A stretch of DNA of 64,000 bases from Vibrio rotiferianus CAIM 577 = LMG 21460 (GCF_002741985.1 NZ_APHW01000014.1:124001-188000); one strand, 5' to 3'. Positions 27,974 through 36,362 are shown, numbered from the stretch's first letter. A program made the numbers and translations. Notes: generated from the letters alone by a model not told the origin.

Positions 27974-29500
27974 TTATTGCTCAACTTTCACTGGTTGTGC
28001 TTTAAGCTTTTGAAAGAGTTTTACAAACAGTGGGCTGCCAAGTACCAGTACTGCAAGCACTGTGAATGTCAGTGTGATTGGGCGTTCCCATAAGAAGCTC
28101 AGTTCACCGTCGGAAATCATCAACGCACGGCGTAAGTTCTCTTCCATTAATCCACCAAGGATAAAGCCAAGCAACAGCGGTGCGAGAGGGAAATTTGCCA
28201 CCCTCAGCGCGATGGCAGCCATTGCCACAAGTAACATCACAAATACGTCCATGGTGTTGAAAGAAACCAGATACACACCCGTAATGGAGAAGAACAGAAT
28301 CATCGGCAACAACACGGTTCTTGGTACTGCCAACAGCTTTGAGATGTATGGGATCAGCGGTAGGTTAAGAATCACCAACACAATGTTGCCGAAGTACATG
28401 GAGATAATTACCGACCAGAACACATCTGGATGTTCAACAAACAGGCGAGGGCCCGGTTGAATACCGTATGCGATTAACGCTCCTAGCATGATTGCGGTTG
28501 TACCAGATCCCGGGATACCAAGAGTCAAAAGAGGAACGAAAGAACCACTTGATGCTGCGTTGTTCGCCGACTCTGGAGCCACCAAACCTCGGATGCAGCC
28601 TTTACCAAACTGTTCTTTTTTATCCTTTGGAGCAAGATTACGTTCCATGCCGTAGCTTAAGAAGGCGGCGATGGTTGCACCTGCGCCCGGAAGCACACCA
28701 GTAAAGAAGCCAAGGATTGAAGAGCGAATAGAAACCGGTGCTACTTCTTTGATTTCTTCCTTGGTGACTTTCATCGAACCAATGTTGCTCAGCTTATCTT
28801 GCTCTTCATCACGCGTGTCCTCGGAAGGCTTTAAAATGCCCATCAAAGTTTCACCAAGTGCAAAGGTCGCCATTGCCAACAATAGGAAGCTGAAGCCGTC
28901 CATTAAATCCGTTAGACCAAAGGTGAAACGCTCAACACCGACGCCTTTATCAATGCCGACGGTAGACAACATCAAGCCTAGAATGGTCATCATCCATGCT
29001 TTGATCACTTGCCCTTTACCTGCGAACGCAGCCACTGCGGATAAGCCAAGAAGCATTAGCGCAAAGTAGTCAGAAGATTGGAAGCTTAGCGAGACGTTAG
29101 CCAGCGCTGGTGCAGCCACAAGCAGCATGATGGCTGAAAGCGTGCCACCAGTGAAAGAAGAGTAAGCCGCCAGCGCTAGCGCTTTACCCGCTTGTCCTTT
29201 CTGTGCCATTGGGTAGCCATCAAACGCGGTGACTACGGTTGAAGAACAACCCGGTGCGTTGATAAGAATAGAAGAAGTTGAACCACCAAATACCGCACCA
29301 TAGTAAACACCTGCCATCAGAATCAGACCCGAAGACGGATCCAAACCATAGGTGATAGGGATCATCAGAGCGATGGCAGAAATAGGGCCAAGCCCCGGTA
29401 GCATTCCGATAAACGTACCGACAAAACAGCCAACAATCACCATCATGATGTTCATTGGCATCACGGCGGTGGATAAACCTTGTAGAATTCCATCTAACAT
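27974..29500 (-). CDS. tctA: Tripartite tricarboxylate transporter, large permease
   Basis: 508 residues with about eleven membrane segments. The two family signatures are present: GTFIGMLPGLGPISAIALM near residue 27 and GFFTGVLPGAGATIAAFLSYG near residue 265, the internal repeat of TctA proteins. With TctB and the periplasmic TctC it forms a secondary transporter that imports citrate-like acids with cations. Last gene of tctC-tctB-tctA, 20 bases after tctB, followed by a terminator. Confidence 0.93.
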   Translation of the reverse strand: MLDGILQGLSTAVMPMNIMMVIVGCFVGTFIGMLPGLGPISAIALMIPITYGLDPSSGLILMAGVYYGAVFGGSTSSILINAPGCSSTVVTAFDGYPMAQKGQAGKALALAAYSSFTGGTLSAIMLLVAAPALANVSLSFQSSDYFALMLLGLSAVAAFAGKGQVIKAWMMTILGLMLSTVGIDKGVGVERFTFGLTDLMDGFSFLLLAMATFALGETLMGILKPSEDTRDEEQDKLSNIGSMKVTKEEIKEVAPVSIRSSILGFFTGVLPGAGATIAAFLSYGMERNLAPKDKKEQFGKGCIRGLVAPESANNAASSGSFVPLLTLGIPGSGTTAIMLGALIAYGIQPGPRLFVEHPDVFWSVIISMYFGNIVLVILNLPLIPYISKLLAVPRTVLLPMILFFSITGVYLVSFNTMDVFVMLLVAMAAIALRVANFPLAPLLLGFILGGLMEENLRRALMISDGELSFLWERPITLTFTVLAVLVLGSPLFVKLFQKLKAQPVKVEQ

Positions 29501-29520
29501 AATTCAGTCCTTTCTTTTGA

Positions 29521-30015
29521 CTACCAGATGGTGAAAATCAGACCAGGCTCAAGGTAGATATCCAGACCTTGAGTGAGCAACAAGTAAAACGCGATAACGA
29601 ACGGGAATGAGGCACCAAACAGCACCGATTTACGTCGTTCGCCAAGAAGGTAAAAGCCCGCAAGCAGGAAGAATCCCGTCGCTAATACAAAGCCGATGTA
29701 AGTCAAACCCAGACCATAAAGTGCCATCAAAACTAAAAAGGCGATAAGCAATTTCCAGTTGAATGACATCACAGCGCCGCTTTGTTTATCGGGCTGACCA
29801 GTGACCAATAGCATTAACGCTAAACCAATCCCGACGTAGGTCAGAATGGTCGGTAAAGTGCGAGCCGTGAAGGGTTCGTATTCATCCCCGGGAAAGAGAG
29901 GGATTTGCGTAGTTTGGTAGCCATAGCATAGGCAAAACAACAAAAAGATCATCGCGCCAACACGATCGCGGCACAGCAAATTCTCTTTGCTAAAAATATT
30001 GGTTGAATGAGACAT
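29521..30015 (-). CDS. tctB: Tripartite tricarboxylate transporter, small membrane subunit
   Basis: 164 residues from the ATG at 30015, chosen because AGGAG lies 6 bases before it; an in-frame TTG two codons earlier is the only other option. Four membrane segments, the TctB pattern (about residues 20-40, 60-80, 95-120 and 130-155). It pairs with TctA. It is separated from tctC by 230 bases that hold a set of nested inverted repeats, unlike the tight tctB-tctA spacing. Confidence 0.88.
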   Translation of the reverse strand: MSHSTNIFSKENLLCRDRVGAMIFLLFCLCYGYQTTQIPLFPGDEYEPFTARTLPTILTYVGIGLALMLLVTGQPDKQSGAVMSFNWKLLIAFLVLMALYGLGLTYIGFVLATGFFLLAGFYLLGERRKSVLFGASFPFVIAFYLLLTQGLDIYLEPGLIFTIW

Positions 30016-30041
30016 ATCCAACTCCTAGAACAAAGGAAAAG

Positions 30042-30180
30042 ACCGTATATGGGCGTTAATGAAGAAGGACCAAGTCATTAACAATTAAGCGCATCGCTGC
30101 TAGTCGAGTTACTTAGTGTTTACCAATCAATAAACAAAGGAGTTTTTACTTGTCGAATATCGACAATGCCCATATACGGT
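30042..30180 (-). repeat. Nested inverted-repeat element between tctC and tctB
   Basis: A perfect 13-bp inverted repeat, ACCGTATATGGGC (30042-30054) and GCCCATATACGGT (30168-30180), encloses 113 bases. Inside are smaller repeats in order: GTTAATGA/TCATTAAC (30055-30082), AGCG/CGCT (near 30088-30098), GTTTA/TAAAC (30118-30135) and TGTCG/CGACA (30151-30165). As RNA this would be a closed multi-branched structure. It could stabilise the tctC part of the transcript, act as a regulatory RNA, or be a small MITE. I do not recognise it. Confidence 0.6.
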
Positions 30181-30244
30181 GAAATTAGAGTGCAAATACA
30201 ACGGGACTAGGGATAGCTAACCCCACAAACTCGGATGGGAGTTA

Positions 30245-31219
30245 TTACTTTTTAAGGAAACCTAATTCGCGCATTAGATCGCCCATTTGCTGCTCTTGCT
30301 CTTCTAGGAACGCGAAGAACTCTTTATCCGCTTTGTAGTTGTCAATCCAACCATTGCGATCACGAACAACTTGCCATTCGTCCGTTTTGTACATTTTGGT
30401 CAGAGCTGCGTTCCATTCGTCGAGCTTGGCTTGGCTCGTGCCAGGAGCGGCAAAGAAACCACGCCAGTTCGCGAACACAGTCTCATTGCCATATTCTTTC
30501 AGGGTAGGGATATTTGGTGCAGCGTCTAGACGTTTTGGTGCCGTAATCGCCAGTACTTTTACCTGACCAGATTTCGACATCTCTAGCACTTCGCCAAGAC
30601 CGGTTGAAAGCAATTGTGTTTCGCCAGACAGAAGTGCTGCCATTGCTTTACCGCCGGCATCGTACGCGATGTAGCGAACTGTACGTGCATCGAAGCCTTC
30701 ACCCTTAAATGCGGCTGCTACGACTAAGTGATCCATAGAGCCACGAGCAGAACCGCCTGCGATTTTGACTTTACGTGGGTTAGATTCGAAATCTTTGACC
30801 ACATCTTCCCATGTGTTGTATTTCGAATCCGCGGAGGTCACGATAGCGCCGTAATCAGCAATCGTTGCGGCTACTGGCGTCAGATCTCGGAAAGACTGCG
30901 GGAAGATACCCGTCAGTGAACGAACAACGATTGGGGTGGAGTTCACCATTAGTGTGTCAGGTTGGCGTTCAGCGGTTTCGATGAGGTGTGCAATCGCTTT
31001 GCCACCACCGCCACCAGAGAGGTTTTGGAAAGAGACACTTTCAACGATGTCGGATTTAACCAGTACATCACCTGTACCACGAGCCGTCATATCCCAACCG
31101 CCACCAGCACCACCTGGGATTAGAAAGTGGATTTTTTCAACATCAGCAGCAAAAGCGTGGAAAGAAAATGAAGCTGCAATGATGGATGCGGCGAGCGTTG
31201 GTTTGAGTACCTTTAACAT
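30245..31219 (-). CDS. tctC: Tripartite tricarboxylate transporter, periplasmic binding protein
   Basis: 324 residues. Signal peptide MLKVLKPTLAASIIAASFSF, cleavage near AFA. Typical Bug/TctC start HFLIPGGAGGGWDMTARGTG and family motif AYDAGGKAMAALLSGETQLL. It captures the acid substrate in the periplasm and gives it to TctAB. AAGGA about 9 bases before the ATG. First gene of the operon, with two hairpins in its leader (31242-31303) and a structured gap after it, which suggests it is made in excess over the membrane subunits. Confidence 0.93.
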   Translation of the reverse strand: MLKVLKPTLAASIIAASFSFHAFAADVEKIHFLIPGGAGGGWDMTARGTGDVLVKSDIVESVSFQNLSGGGGGKAIAHLIETAERQPDTLMVNSTPIVVRSLTGIFPQSFRDLTPVAATIADYGAIVTSADSKYNTWEDVVKDFESNPRKVKIAGGSARGSMDHLVVAAAFKGEGFDARTVRYIAYDAGGKAMAALLSGETQLLSTGLGEVLEMSKSGQVKVLAITAPKRLDAAPNIPTLKEYGNETVFANWRGFFAAPGTSQAKLDEWNAALTKMYKTDEWQVVRDRNGWIDNYKADKEFFAFLEEQEQQMGDLMRELGFLKK

Positions 31220-31241
31220 GTTTCACGTTCCTTATGTTGGT

Positions 31242-31303
31242 GACTCTCTTGTTTTGAAGAGTCTTATTATTTGTTCTCCTAGCGAGGTAGGGTGACTCGC
31301 TAG
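31242..31303 (-). promoter_or_regulatory. Two hairpins in the tctC leader
   Basis: GACTCT/AGAGTC (31242-31263) and CTAGCGAG/CTCGCTAG (31279-31303, 9-base loop) lie 23-84 bases upstream of the tctC ATG. They may be leader RNA structure or operator dyads. No U-tract follows the second on the reverse strand. Confidence 0.4.
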
Positions 31304-31504
31304 TGATGAGCTAAAGGTTAATAAGGTGTTAACGTGATGTCTCTAATGCGTAGATAAAGAGAATATTGAGCATAAACGACGTTTTGTTCATAAAGTTCAT
31401 GAAAAAGGGATCCAAGGCTGGATTTAATAAAAGACTAGATTGGTCACATCAATTGGGCGCCTTAAAACGCCATAATAATGGAGGTTTAATAGGGAGTGAC
31501 AGCG

Positions 31505-31903
31505 ATGAAAGGAACCTGTTTATGTGGCGCTATTGAAGTGACCGCGCCTAAACACAATGAAGTGAGCTTTTGCCATTGCGATATGTGTCGAAAGTGGTCA
31601 AGTGGGCCTTTGCATGCGGTGCATTGCGGCCCCGGTGTGACATTTAGTGGTGCTGAGCCCAAACGCTATCAATCATCCCAATGGGCAGTACGAGGTTTTT
31701 GTGGTGAATGCGGCACGAACATCTATTACCACTTATTGGCAACGGATGAATACATTCTTTCTGCGGGATTATTTAATGAGCCAGATTTCAAATTAAGCTT
31801 AGAGATCTTCACTGACGAGAAGCCTGCGTACTATGATCTGCAGCCACACAGCAAGAAAATGACAGCTCAAGAAGTTTTTGACCAATACGCGCCTGAAGAG
31901 TAG
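31505..31903 (+). CDS. GFA-family (Mss4-like fold) zinc protein
   Basis: 132 residues from the ATG at 31505 (GGGAG 9 bases upstream; a GTG three codons earlier is in frame). The zinc ligands of the GFA family are present: GTCLCGAIE, then SFCHCDMCRKW, then GFCGECGTNIYY. The family is named for glutathione-dependent formaldehyde-activating enzyme (Gfa), but most members have no proven activity. It is the first of a run of small unrelated genes up to 35.4 kb. Confidence 0.87.
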   Translation: MKGTCLCGAIEVTAPKHNEVSFCHCDMCRKWSSGPLHAVHCGPGVTFSGAEPKRYQSSQWAVRGFCGECGTNIYYHLLATDEYILSAGLFNEPDFKLSLEIFTDEKPAYYDLQPHSKKMTAQEVFDQYAPEE

Positions 31904-31909
31904 ATCATA

Positions 31910-32005
31910 ATGAAGTTTCTCTGGTTAAAGGTTTTACTGACAGTAGCGGTATTTGCAGGTTTATTTTTGATTGTCTATCAGCAAGTACAAAGTGGCGTGA
32001 GCTAA
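31910..32005 (+). CDS. Single-TM small protein (31 aa)
   Basis: MKFLWLKVLLTVAVFAGLFL followed by IVYQQVQSGVS and TAA at 32003-32005. One hydrophobic helix with a Lys-containing N-terminus. It begins 6 bases after the GFA stop, so translation could be coupled, but the ribosome-binding site is weak. Plausible small membrane protein; it could also be chance. Confidence 0.4.
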   Translation: MKFLWLKVLLTVAVFAGLFLIVYQQVQSGVS

Positions 32006-32155
32006 AGATTGAGAAAGCTAGGTTACCTCGGTTTTTTTTCACCTAAAAACAATAACCTCTTACAATAGGCGTTACGGTTGTTATTAAGTTGTGTAATATG
32101 TTGCACATAAGGTTTATGCAAAGACATGATAGGTGGCGCAGGGAGGCGCTCTTAG

Positions 32156-32572
32156 ATGAAGCAACAGCGCGCAGGGGTAGTTTTGATTAACCGAAACTTC
32201 CAATTATTGCTCATTGAGAGGAGCAAGGACGGAAGAAATTATCATGTTTTCCCGGGCGGCTCAGTAGAGAGTGATGAATCAATAGTTGAGGCAGCGAAGA
32301 GAGAAGCGCTGGAAGAGACAAGCATAGTACTCGATTTGTTGGAGTATGTGTTCGAGATTCGAAATCAAGCGCGAATCGAACATTACTTTCTATCGTATGT
32401 CGACAATCCAATAGTAAGACTTGGCTGCGGCCCTGAACAACAGCGAAGATCGGATACTAATCAATACAAGTTAAAATGGGTTGGCTATGAAGAAATAGCC
32501 CCTCTCAACCTTTATCCAATTGAAGCAAAAAAGCTTTGTTTAAGAAATAAGGAATGGTTTGGTGGTCGATAA
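32156..32572 (+). CDS. NUDIX hydrolase 1
   Basis: 138 residues. NUDIX box GGSVESDESIVEAAKREALE followed by ETSI fits G-x5-E-x7-REUxEExGU, except that Thr replaces the final Gly. The catalytic Glu residues are kept. Such enzymes cleave nucleoside diphosphates linked to another group; the substrate is unknown. It overlaps the next gene, also a NUDIX hydrolase, by 11-14 bases. Confidence 0.85.
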   Translation: MKQQRAGVVLINRNFQLLLIERSKDGRNYHVFPGGSVESDESIVEAAKREALEETSIVLDLLEYVFEIRNQARIEHYFLSYVDNPIVRLGCGPEQQRRSDTNQYKLKWVGYEEIAPLNLYPIEAKKLCLRNKEWFGGR

Positions 32573-33005
32573 AGTATGTCCATTGGTGTTGAGAAACCAA
32601 AATAGTGAGATTCTTCTTTTCAAGCATCCTCTTGCTGGTATCCAGTTGGTGAAAGGTACCGTCGAATCATTTGATGGTGATTTGTTAAGTGCCGCTAAAA
32701 GGGAACTAGCAGAAGAGTCGGGCATTGATCAAGTAAAGCAAACAAGATATTTAGGCAGTTGGGAAAGTGAGTTCCAAGAGCAAGTGTGGCATTTTGTTTT
32801 ATGTGAGTGCGGGGCTCTTCCAGAACAATGGGTATTTCATACAAAAGATGATGGTGGACATCATTTCGCTTTCTATTGGCATGACATTACGCAAGATATC
32901 ACTTCACACGCGCATCCTGTTTTTCAACGTGCTTTAGAGCAGGTTCGTGAGTTTATCCGCCTCGGTAAGATTGATTTACCAGTATCTGAAGAGGAAAAAA
33001 ACTAG
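32562..33005 (+). CDS. NUDIX hydrolase 2
   Basis: 147 residues if the GTG at 32562 is used; a TTG at 32559 is also in frame. AAGGAA (32548-32553) is 8 bases before the GTG. The NUDIX box is complete: GTVESFDGDLLSAAKRELAE followed by ESGI. It overlaps the 3' end of NUDIX 1, so the two are co-translated. Sequence outside the box differs strongly between them, so this is not a recent duplication. Substrate unknown. A broken gene remnant begins right after its stop. Confidence 0.85.
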   Translation: MVDKVCPLVLRNQNSEILLFKHPLAGIQLVKGTVESFDGDLLSAAKRELAEESGIDQVKQTRYLGSWESEFQEQVWHFVLCECGALPEQWVFHTKDDGGHHFAFYWHDITQDITSHAHPVFQRALEQVREFIRLGKIDLPVSEEEKN

Positions 33006-33007
33006 AC

Positions 33008-33118
33008 GGAGTGCCGTTCTTTGTATTCGATACCGTTTTTTCGGCTATTGCCGACACCTTGGTCTTACCGTACACAATCACCATGCAAGCTGAAAAAGGC
33101 TCAATAGACGTTAATTAA
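33008..33118 (+). pseudogene. C-terminal remnant of a YceK/YidQ-like lipoprotein gene
   Basis: The frame from GGA 33008 reads GVPFFVFDTVFSAIADTLVL then PYTITMQAEKGSIDVN and TAA (33116-33118). This matches the end of the small YceK/YidQ (DUF1375) lipoproteins (...LDLPFSLVADTLLLPYT...). The N-terminal part, with the lipobox, is missing; its place is taken by the NUDIX 2 gene. I infer that insertion or replacement of the NUDIX genes truncated it. Confidence 0.6.
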
Positions 33119-33307
33119 GTAGTTATGCGACCTTTCTGATGAACGACTATTCTTTGGGTATTGGTGTTCAACCGCGAGAATGTGTGACTTTGGGACTGAG
33201 ATAGCCGTTTTTAAAGCATGATCGCTCTCAAAAATGAACATCAAATTATTGATATCTCGCATAGTCTAGTATGATTCGCCATCAAAACGATGATAAGGAA
33301 GCCAACA

Positions 33308-33691
33308 ATGAAGGAAAAGTTTGCAGTATTCATCCTTTGTTCGTATCTGCTTGTAGGCAGCGTTATACATATTTATGACAACGTAACTGGTGGTTTCTTG
33401 CCATATACCGAAGTGCCGCAATGGCTTAATAGCTACTGGACGAGTTTAGGGATATTAAACTTACTCTCAATCTATTTGCTTATTAAACACCGCCGCACTG
33501 GGGTATTGATGTTGATTCTGACGATGGGCAGTGATGTCGTCTTTACCTCATATGCACACTACAACTTTGGGCTTTTTAGCGATGAAGTTCCTTTGCAACT
33601 TCAATCAATGATCTTTGGTTTTGCTTTAGCCGCATCGTTATGGTTATGGAGTGCAAACAGGGTTAGAAACTCTCGTCAGATATTCCGCTAA
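33308..33691 (+). CDS. Four-TM hypothetical membrane protein
   Basis: 127 residues from the ATG at 33308 (AAGGA 8 bases upstream); an ATG 18 bases earlier is in frame but covers the ribosome-binding site. Four hydrophobic segments at about residues 6-24, 43-60, 66-82 and 98-117. No family recognised and no conserved charged pocket seen. It lies among other small single genes and is followed 36 bases later by another small membrane protein. Confidence 0.65.
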   Translation: MKEKFAVFILCSYLLVGSVIHIYDNVTGGFLPYTEVPQWLNSYWTSLGILNLLSIYLLIKHRRTGVLMLILTMGSDVVFTSYAHYNFGLFSDEVPLQLQSMIFGFALAASLWLWSANRVRNSRQIFR

Positions 33692-33727
33692 TTTTATTTT
33701 TAAATTGTTTTCTAACAGGGATGAGTT

Positions 33728-33946
33728 ATGAACAACGTTAAGGATCTTGCGAGCTTTGGACTTTTCGCAGCGATCTCTGGCTTTAGCTTTGGTGCAATCT
33801 TTTTTGGGATTGCGTTTGTTTACTCTGCTATCAACAAACAACAAGATGTGAGTATGTTAGCGCTTGCGTCAATTGTGTTAGGTGTTATTGGCTTGTTTGT
33901 TGGCGTAACCCAATCAAACAAGAAGCGCGATTTGATCAAAGCCTAA
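33728..33946 (+). CDS. Two-TM small membrane protein (72 aa)
   Basis: MNNVKDLASFGLFAAISGFS and on, with membrane segments at about residues 10-34 and 43-63, and a basic tail (SNKKRDLIKA). A purine-rich GGGATGAGTT precedes the ATG. Function unknown. Confidence 0.55.
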   Translation: MNNVKDLASFGLFAAISGFSFGAIFFGIAFVYSAINKQQDVSMLALASIVLGVIGLFVGVTQSNKKRDLIKA

Positions 33947-33962
33947 TTCCAGCAGAGCATAA

Positions 33963-34421
33963 ATGCTTCAACACGTTTCTAGTGGAGACCCTTCGGTCGA
34001 ATCCCTTTCCAGAGATTGCTTTCATGAACTGAGAGCAATCTACTCCCCAAACAAAACCGCAAAACCAACTTCAGGCAAAGATGAATGGGTCACTTACGCC
34101 TATTATATTGAAACTAAGGTGGTTGCTTGCATCAAAGTCAAATTAACAAGCAGCGAACTACAATTATCGGGATTAGCCGTCGAAAGAGCATCTCGTAAAC
34201 AGGGCACCGCTCGCCGCTTAATTGCGGCTTTGTGTGAGTTATATGATTCGGTGAATTGTTTGAGCGTCTGGTGTGTACAAGAGACGGGTAATGTTGTGTT
34301 TTTTGAAGCTCTCGGTTTTGAAGTGCTACAAAGTGAGGGGTCGACGCTATTCTCATTAACCAATGGCAACCCTGCAACGGAAGTTAAGCTGGTTTATTCC
34401 ATTCGAAACACACAGGGATGA
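33963..34421 (+). CDS. GNAT-family N-acetyltransferase
   Basis: 152 residues. The acetyl-CoA site is visible as LAVERASRKQGTARRLIAAL (about residues 73-92), with RKQGTA as the R/Q-x-x-G-x-A pyrophosphate loop, and FFEALGFEV near residue 118. The acceptor is unknown. The last 28 bases overlap the end of the convergent DUF7661-like gene, an unusual tail-to-tail overlap. Confidence 0.82.
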   Translation: MLQHVSSGDPSVESLSRDCFHELRAIYSPNKTAKPTSGKDEWVTYAYYIETKVVACIKVKLTSSELQLSGLAVERASRKQGTARRLIAALCELYDSVNCLSVWCVQETGNVVFFEALGFEVLQSEGSTLFSLTNGNPATEVKLVYSIRNTQG

Positions 34422-34618
34422 GTTGCAGTCGCATATTCGTGATACATATCGTCTAGGTAGATCAGTAACTCATCTTCATCGAGAAAGGGCGGCACAACAA
34501 AATCTCTAACAGGGCGTTTTATAGATGTTTCCGAGTCGATATAAAGCGCCCAAACTCCGCCTTTGCATTCCGCGAACATGATTCTTCCAAACACATTCAC
34601 TTTCATCGAACTGGTCAT
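34394..34618 (-). CDS. Small DUF7661-like protein (74 aa)
   Basis: MTSSMKVNVFGRIMFAECKG..., ending EYATATHPCVFRME, with PPFLDEDELLIYLDDMYHEYA in the middle. The FGR...PP.L.E.EL..YLDD..HE layout resembles the small family I know as DUF7661; the name is tentative. The ATG overlaps the stop of the fatty-acid hydroxylase gene (ATGA), so the two are coupled. It may assist that enzyme, but nothing proves it. Confidence 0.6.
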   Translation of the reverse strand: MTSSMKVNVFGRIMFAECKGGVWALYIDSETSIKRPVRDFVVPPFLDEDELLIYLDDMYHEYATATHPCVFRME

Positions 34619-35433
34619 AAAGAAGACTTGTCCTTAAAACGAAATGGCTGTGTGAGCAGTTTATCCAATCTTTGCTCATCTTTGTCGCGGATCTCAGGAA
34701 CACCAATCACAACATTATCATGACCTAATTCCGGCTGAGCGCGGTATGTGCCAAACAAACGATCCCAGATAGACAAGAAAAAACCAAAGTTAGAATGGGT
34801 TTCTCGCGCGATGACAGAGTGGTGCACGCGGTGCATGTCTGGCGTCACAACCAACTTACGTAACTTCGAGTCCCAAGGCAGTGGCAGCTTTGCATTGCTA
34901 TGGTTAAACATCGCGCTAGCATTCAATACAATTTCAAACACTACGATGGCGATAGGAGAGACGCCCAAAGCGAAAACAGCGGTGATTTTTACCCCCATAG
35001 AGAGAATGATTTCTATCGGGTGGAATCGTGTTCCTGTGGTGACGTCGATATCCAGATCGGCGTGATGCATGCGGTGAAGCTTCCACAGCGGTTTAACGCG
35101 ATGGAAGACTAAATGTTGTAGATAGATGATGAGATCGAGTAACACAACGGCAATCAGCACATGTAACCAAGTTGGTAAGGTGAATGCATTGAGTAGACCC
35201 CATTGGTTTTCATAAGCGATGATGGCAGCTTGGAAAGCGGCAATAGGCATGACAATAGCAATGATGACACTATTTAGAGCGACCAGCGTAAGGTTGTTAA
35301 ACCAGCGAAATGAACGCTCGACGGTAAGCTTCTTTCTCGGCAGCTTGTTTTCCCATAGCGTACAGAGCAACAACACACCAATGAAGATGCTAAGCCTTAG
35401 CCAGGAAGGGTCGTTAATTGCAGTTTCAGTCAC
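34615..35433 (-). CDS. Sterol desaturase / fatty acid hydroxylase superfamily protein
   Basis: 272 residues with four to five membrane segments. The di-iron histidine clusters are all present: HLVFHRVKPLWKLHRMHHAD (near residues 108-127), NHSN near 195, and HRVHHSV near 215. Enzymes of this superfamily hydroxylate or desaturate lipids at the membrane. The bacterial substrate is not predictable. Translationally coupled to the small DUF7661-like gene behind it. Confidence 0.87.
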   Translation of the reverse strand: MTETAINDPSWLRLSIFIGVLLLCTLWENKLPRKKLTVERSFRWFNNLTLVALNSVIIAIVMPIAAFQAAIIAYENQWGLLNAFTLPTWLHVLIAVVLLDLIIYLQHLVFHRVKPLWKLHRMHHADLDIDVTTGTRFHPIEIILSMGVKITAVFALGVSPIAIVVFEIVLNASAMFNHSNAKLPLPWDSKLRKLVVTPDMHRVHHSVIARETHSNFGFFLSIWDRLFGTYRAQPELGHDNVVIGVPEIRDKDEQRLDKLLTQPFRFKDKSSL

Positions 35434-35612
35434 TCTAATTTCCTTGATTAATTCGCTTAACTCCTAAGACCTTACGACATCAATGTATCTTTCACCGAAA
35501 GGTAGGAAGGTGAATTGCGGTCTGTTTGCGAGCATTCCTTGAGACTAACAGACGATGCAAGTAGAATCGCGCTCTACTTTAAAAAGACCCTAACAACTGG
35601 CACTTTCTATCC

Positions 35613-36362
35613 ATGAGAATCCACGCTTTCCATCGTTTATACCAGCACCGTCAATCTATCTCAACGAAGCCATTTAATGCTCGTGGTTGTAAAGTGGTTC
35701 GTTGTCCATATTGTCAGGTTTCTGAGCAATTTTGTTTGTGCGACATTCAACCGAACATCGAATCTAATATCGCGTGTATGCTGATTGTGTCGGAAAACGA
35801 AGTGTTCAAACCAAGCAATACCGGGCGTTTAATTGCTGATACGATTCAAGAGACCTACGTGTATCAATGGAATCGCACAGAACCTTCTGAAGAGATGCTG
35901 GCGCTGCTAAAGAACGACGCTTATCAACCTGTGGTTGTCTTCCCCGCAGATTACGTCGATGAGCCTGAGCGTTTGTTAGACGGTTTGAATCCAGAGCGAT
36001 TGAAGGCAGCCGATGGCTCAGAGAAAAAATGGCTGCTGATTTTCATTGATGGCAGTTGGCGTGAAGCTCGCAAGATCTTCCGCCGTTCAGAGTTTCTTAA
36101 ATCTTTGCCTGTGCTTTCTATTGAGCCGGAGTCACTGTCTGAATACATTATGCGTCGTTCAGATAACGAGCAGCATTTATCTACGGCTGAAGTGGCGACG
36201 TTAGTATTCAAACAAGCGGGAGAAGAACAAGCGTCAGAGTGCTTGCAATTGTGGTTTGAAGCATTCCGTGAAACTTACATGCTAACAAAAACTCGCGTGA
36301 AAACTGACTGGTCTCGACCGCATCTGAAACGTTTCAAAGAGTGGGCTAAAATCGAGAGCTAA
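35613..36362 (+). CDS. tapT: DTW-domain tRNA-uridine aminocarboxypropyltransferase
   Basis: 249 residues. An N-terminal Cys cluster CPYCQVSEQFCLCD (about residues 31-44) resembles the TapT metal site, and the DTW signature appears as FIDGSWREARKIFR (about residue 145), with Ser in place of Thr. The family makes acp3U47 in the variable loop of tRNAs from S-adenosylmethionine. No clear ribosome-binding site precedes the ATG; a later start is possible, but the Cys cluster must be kept. Monocistronic. The gene symbol rests on family similarity to E. coli TapT (YfiP). Confidence 0.8.
   Translation: MRIHAFHRLYQHRQSISTKPFNARGCKVVRCPYCQVSEQFCLCDIQPNIESNIACMLIVSENEVFKPSNTGRLIADTIQETYVYQWNRTEPSEEMLALLKNDAYQPVVVFPADYVDEPERLLDGLNPERLKAADGSEKKWLLIFIDGSWREARKIFRRSEFLKSLPVLSIEPESLSEYIMRRSDNEQHLSTAEVATLVFKQAGEEQASECLQLWFEAFRETYMLTKTRVKTDWSRPHLKRFKEWAKIES

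Noticed and set aside
31505..36362. Superintegron cassette array
   Set aside because: The gene mixture resembles cassettes, but genes lie on both strands and no VCR/attC repeats separate them.
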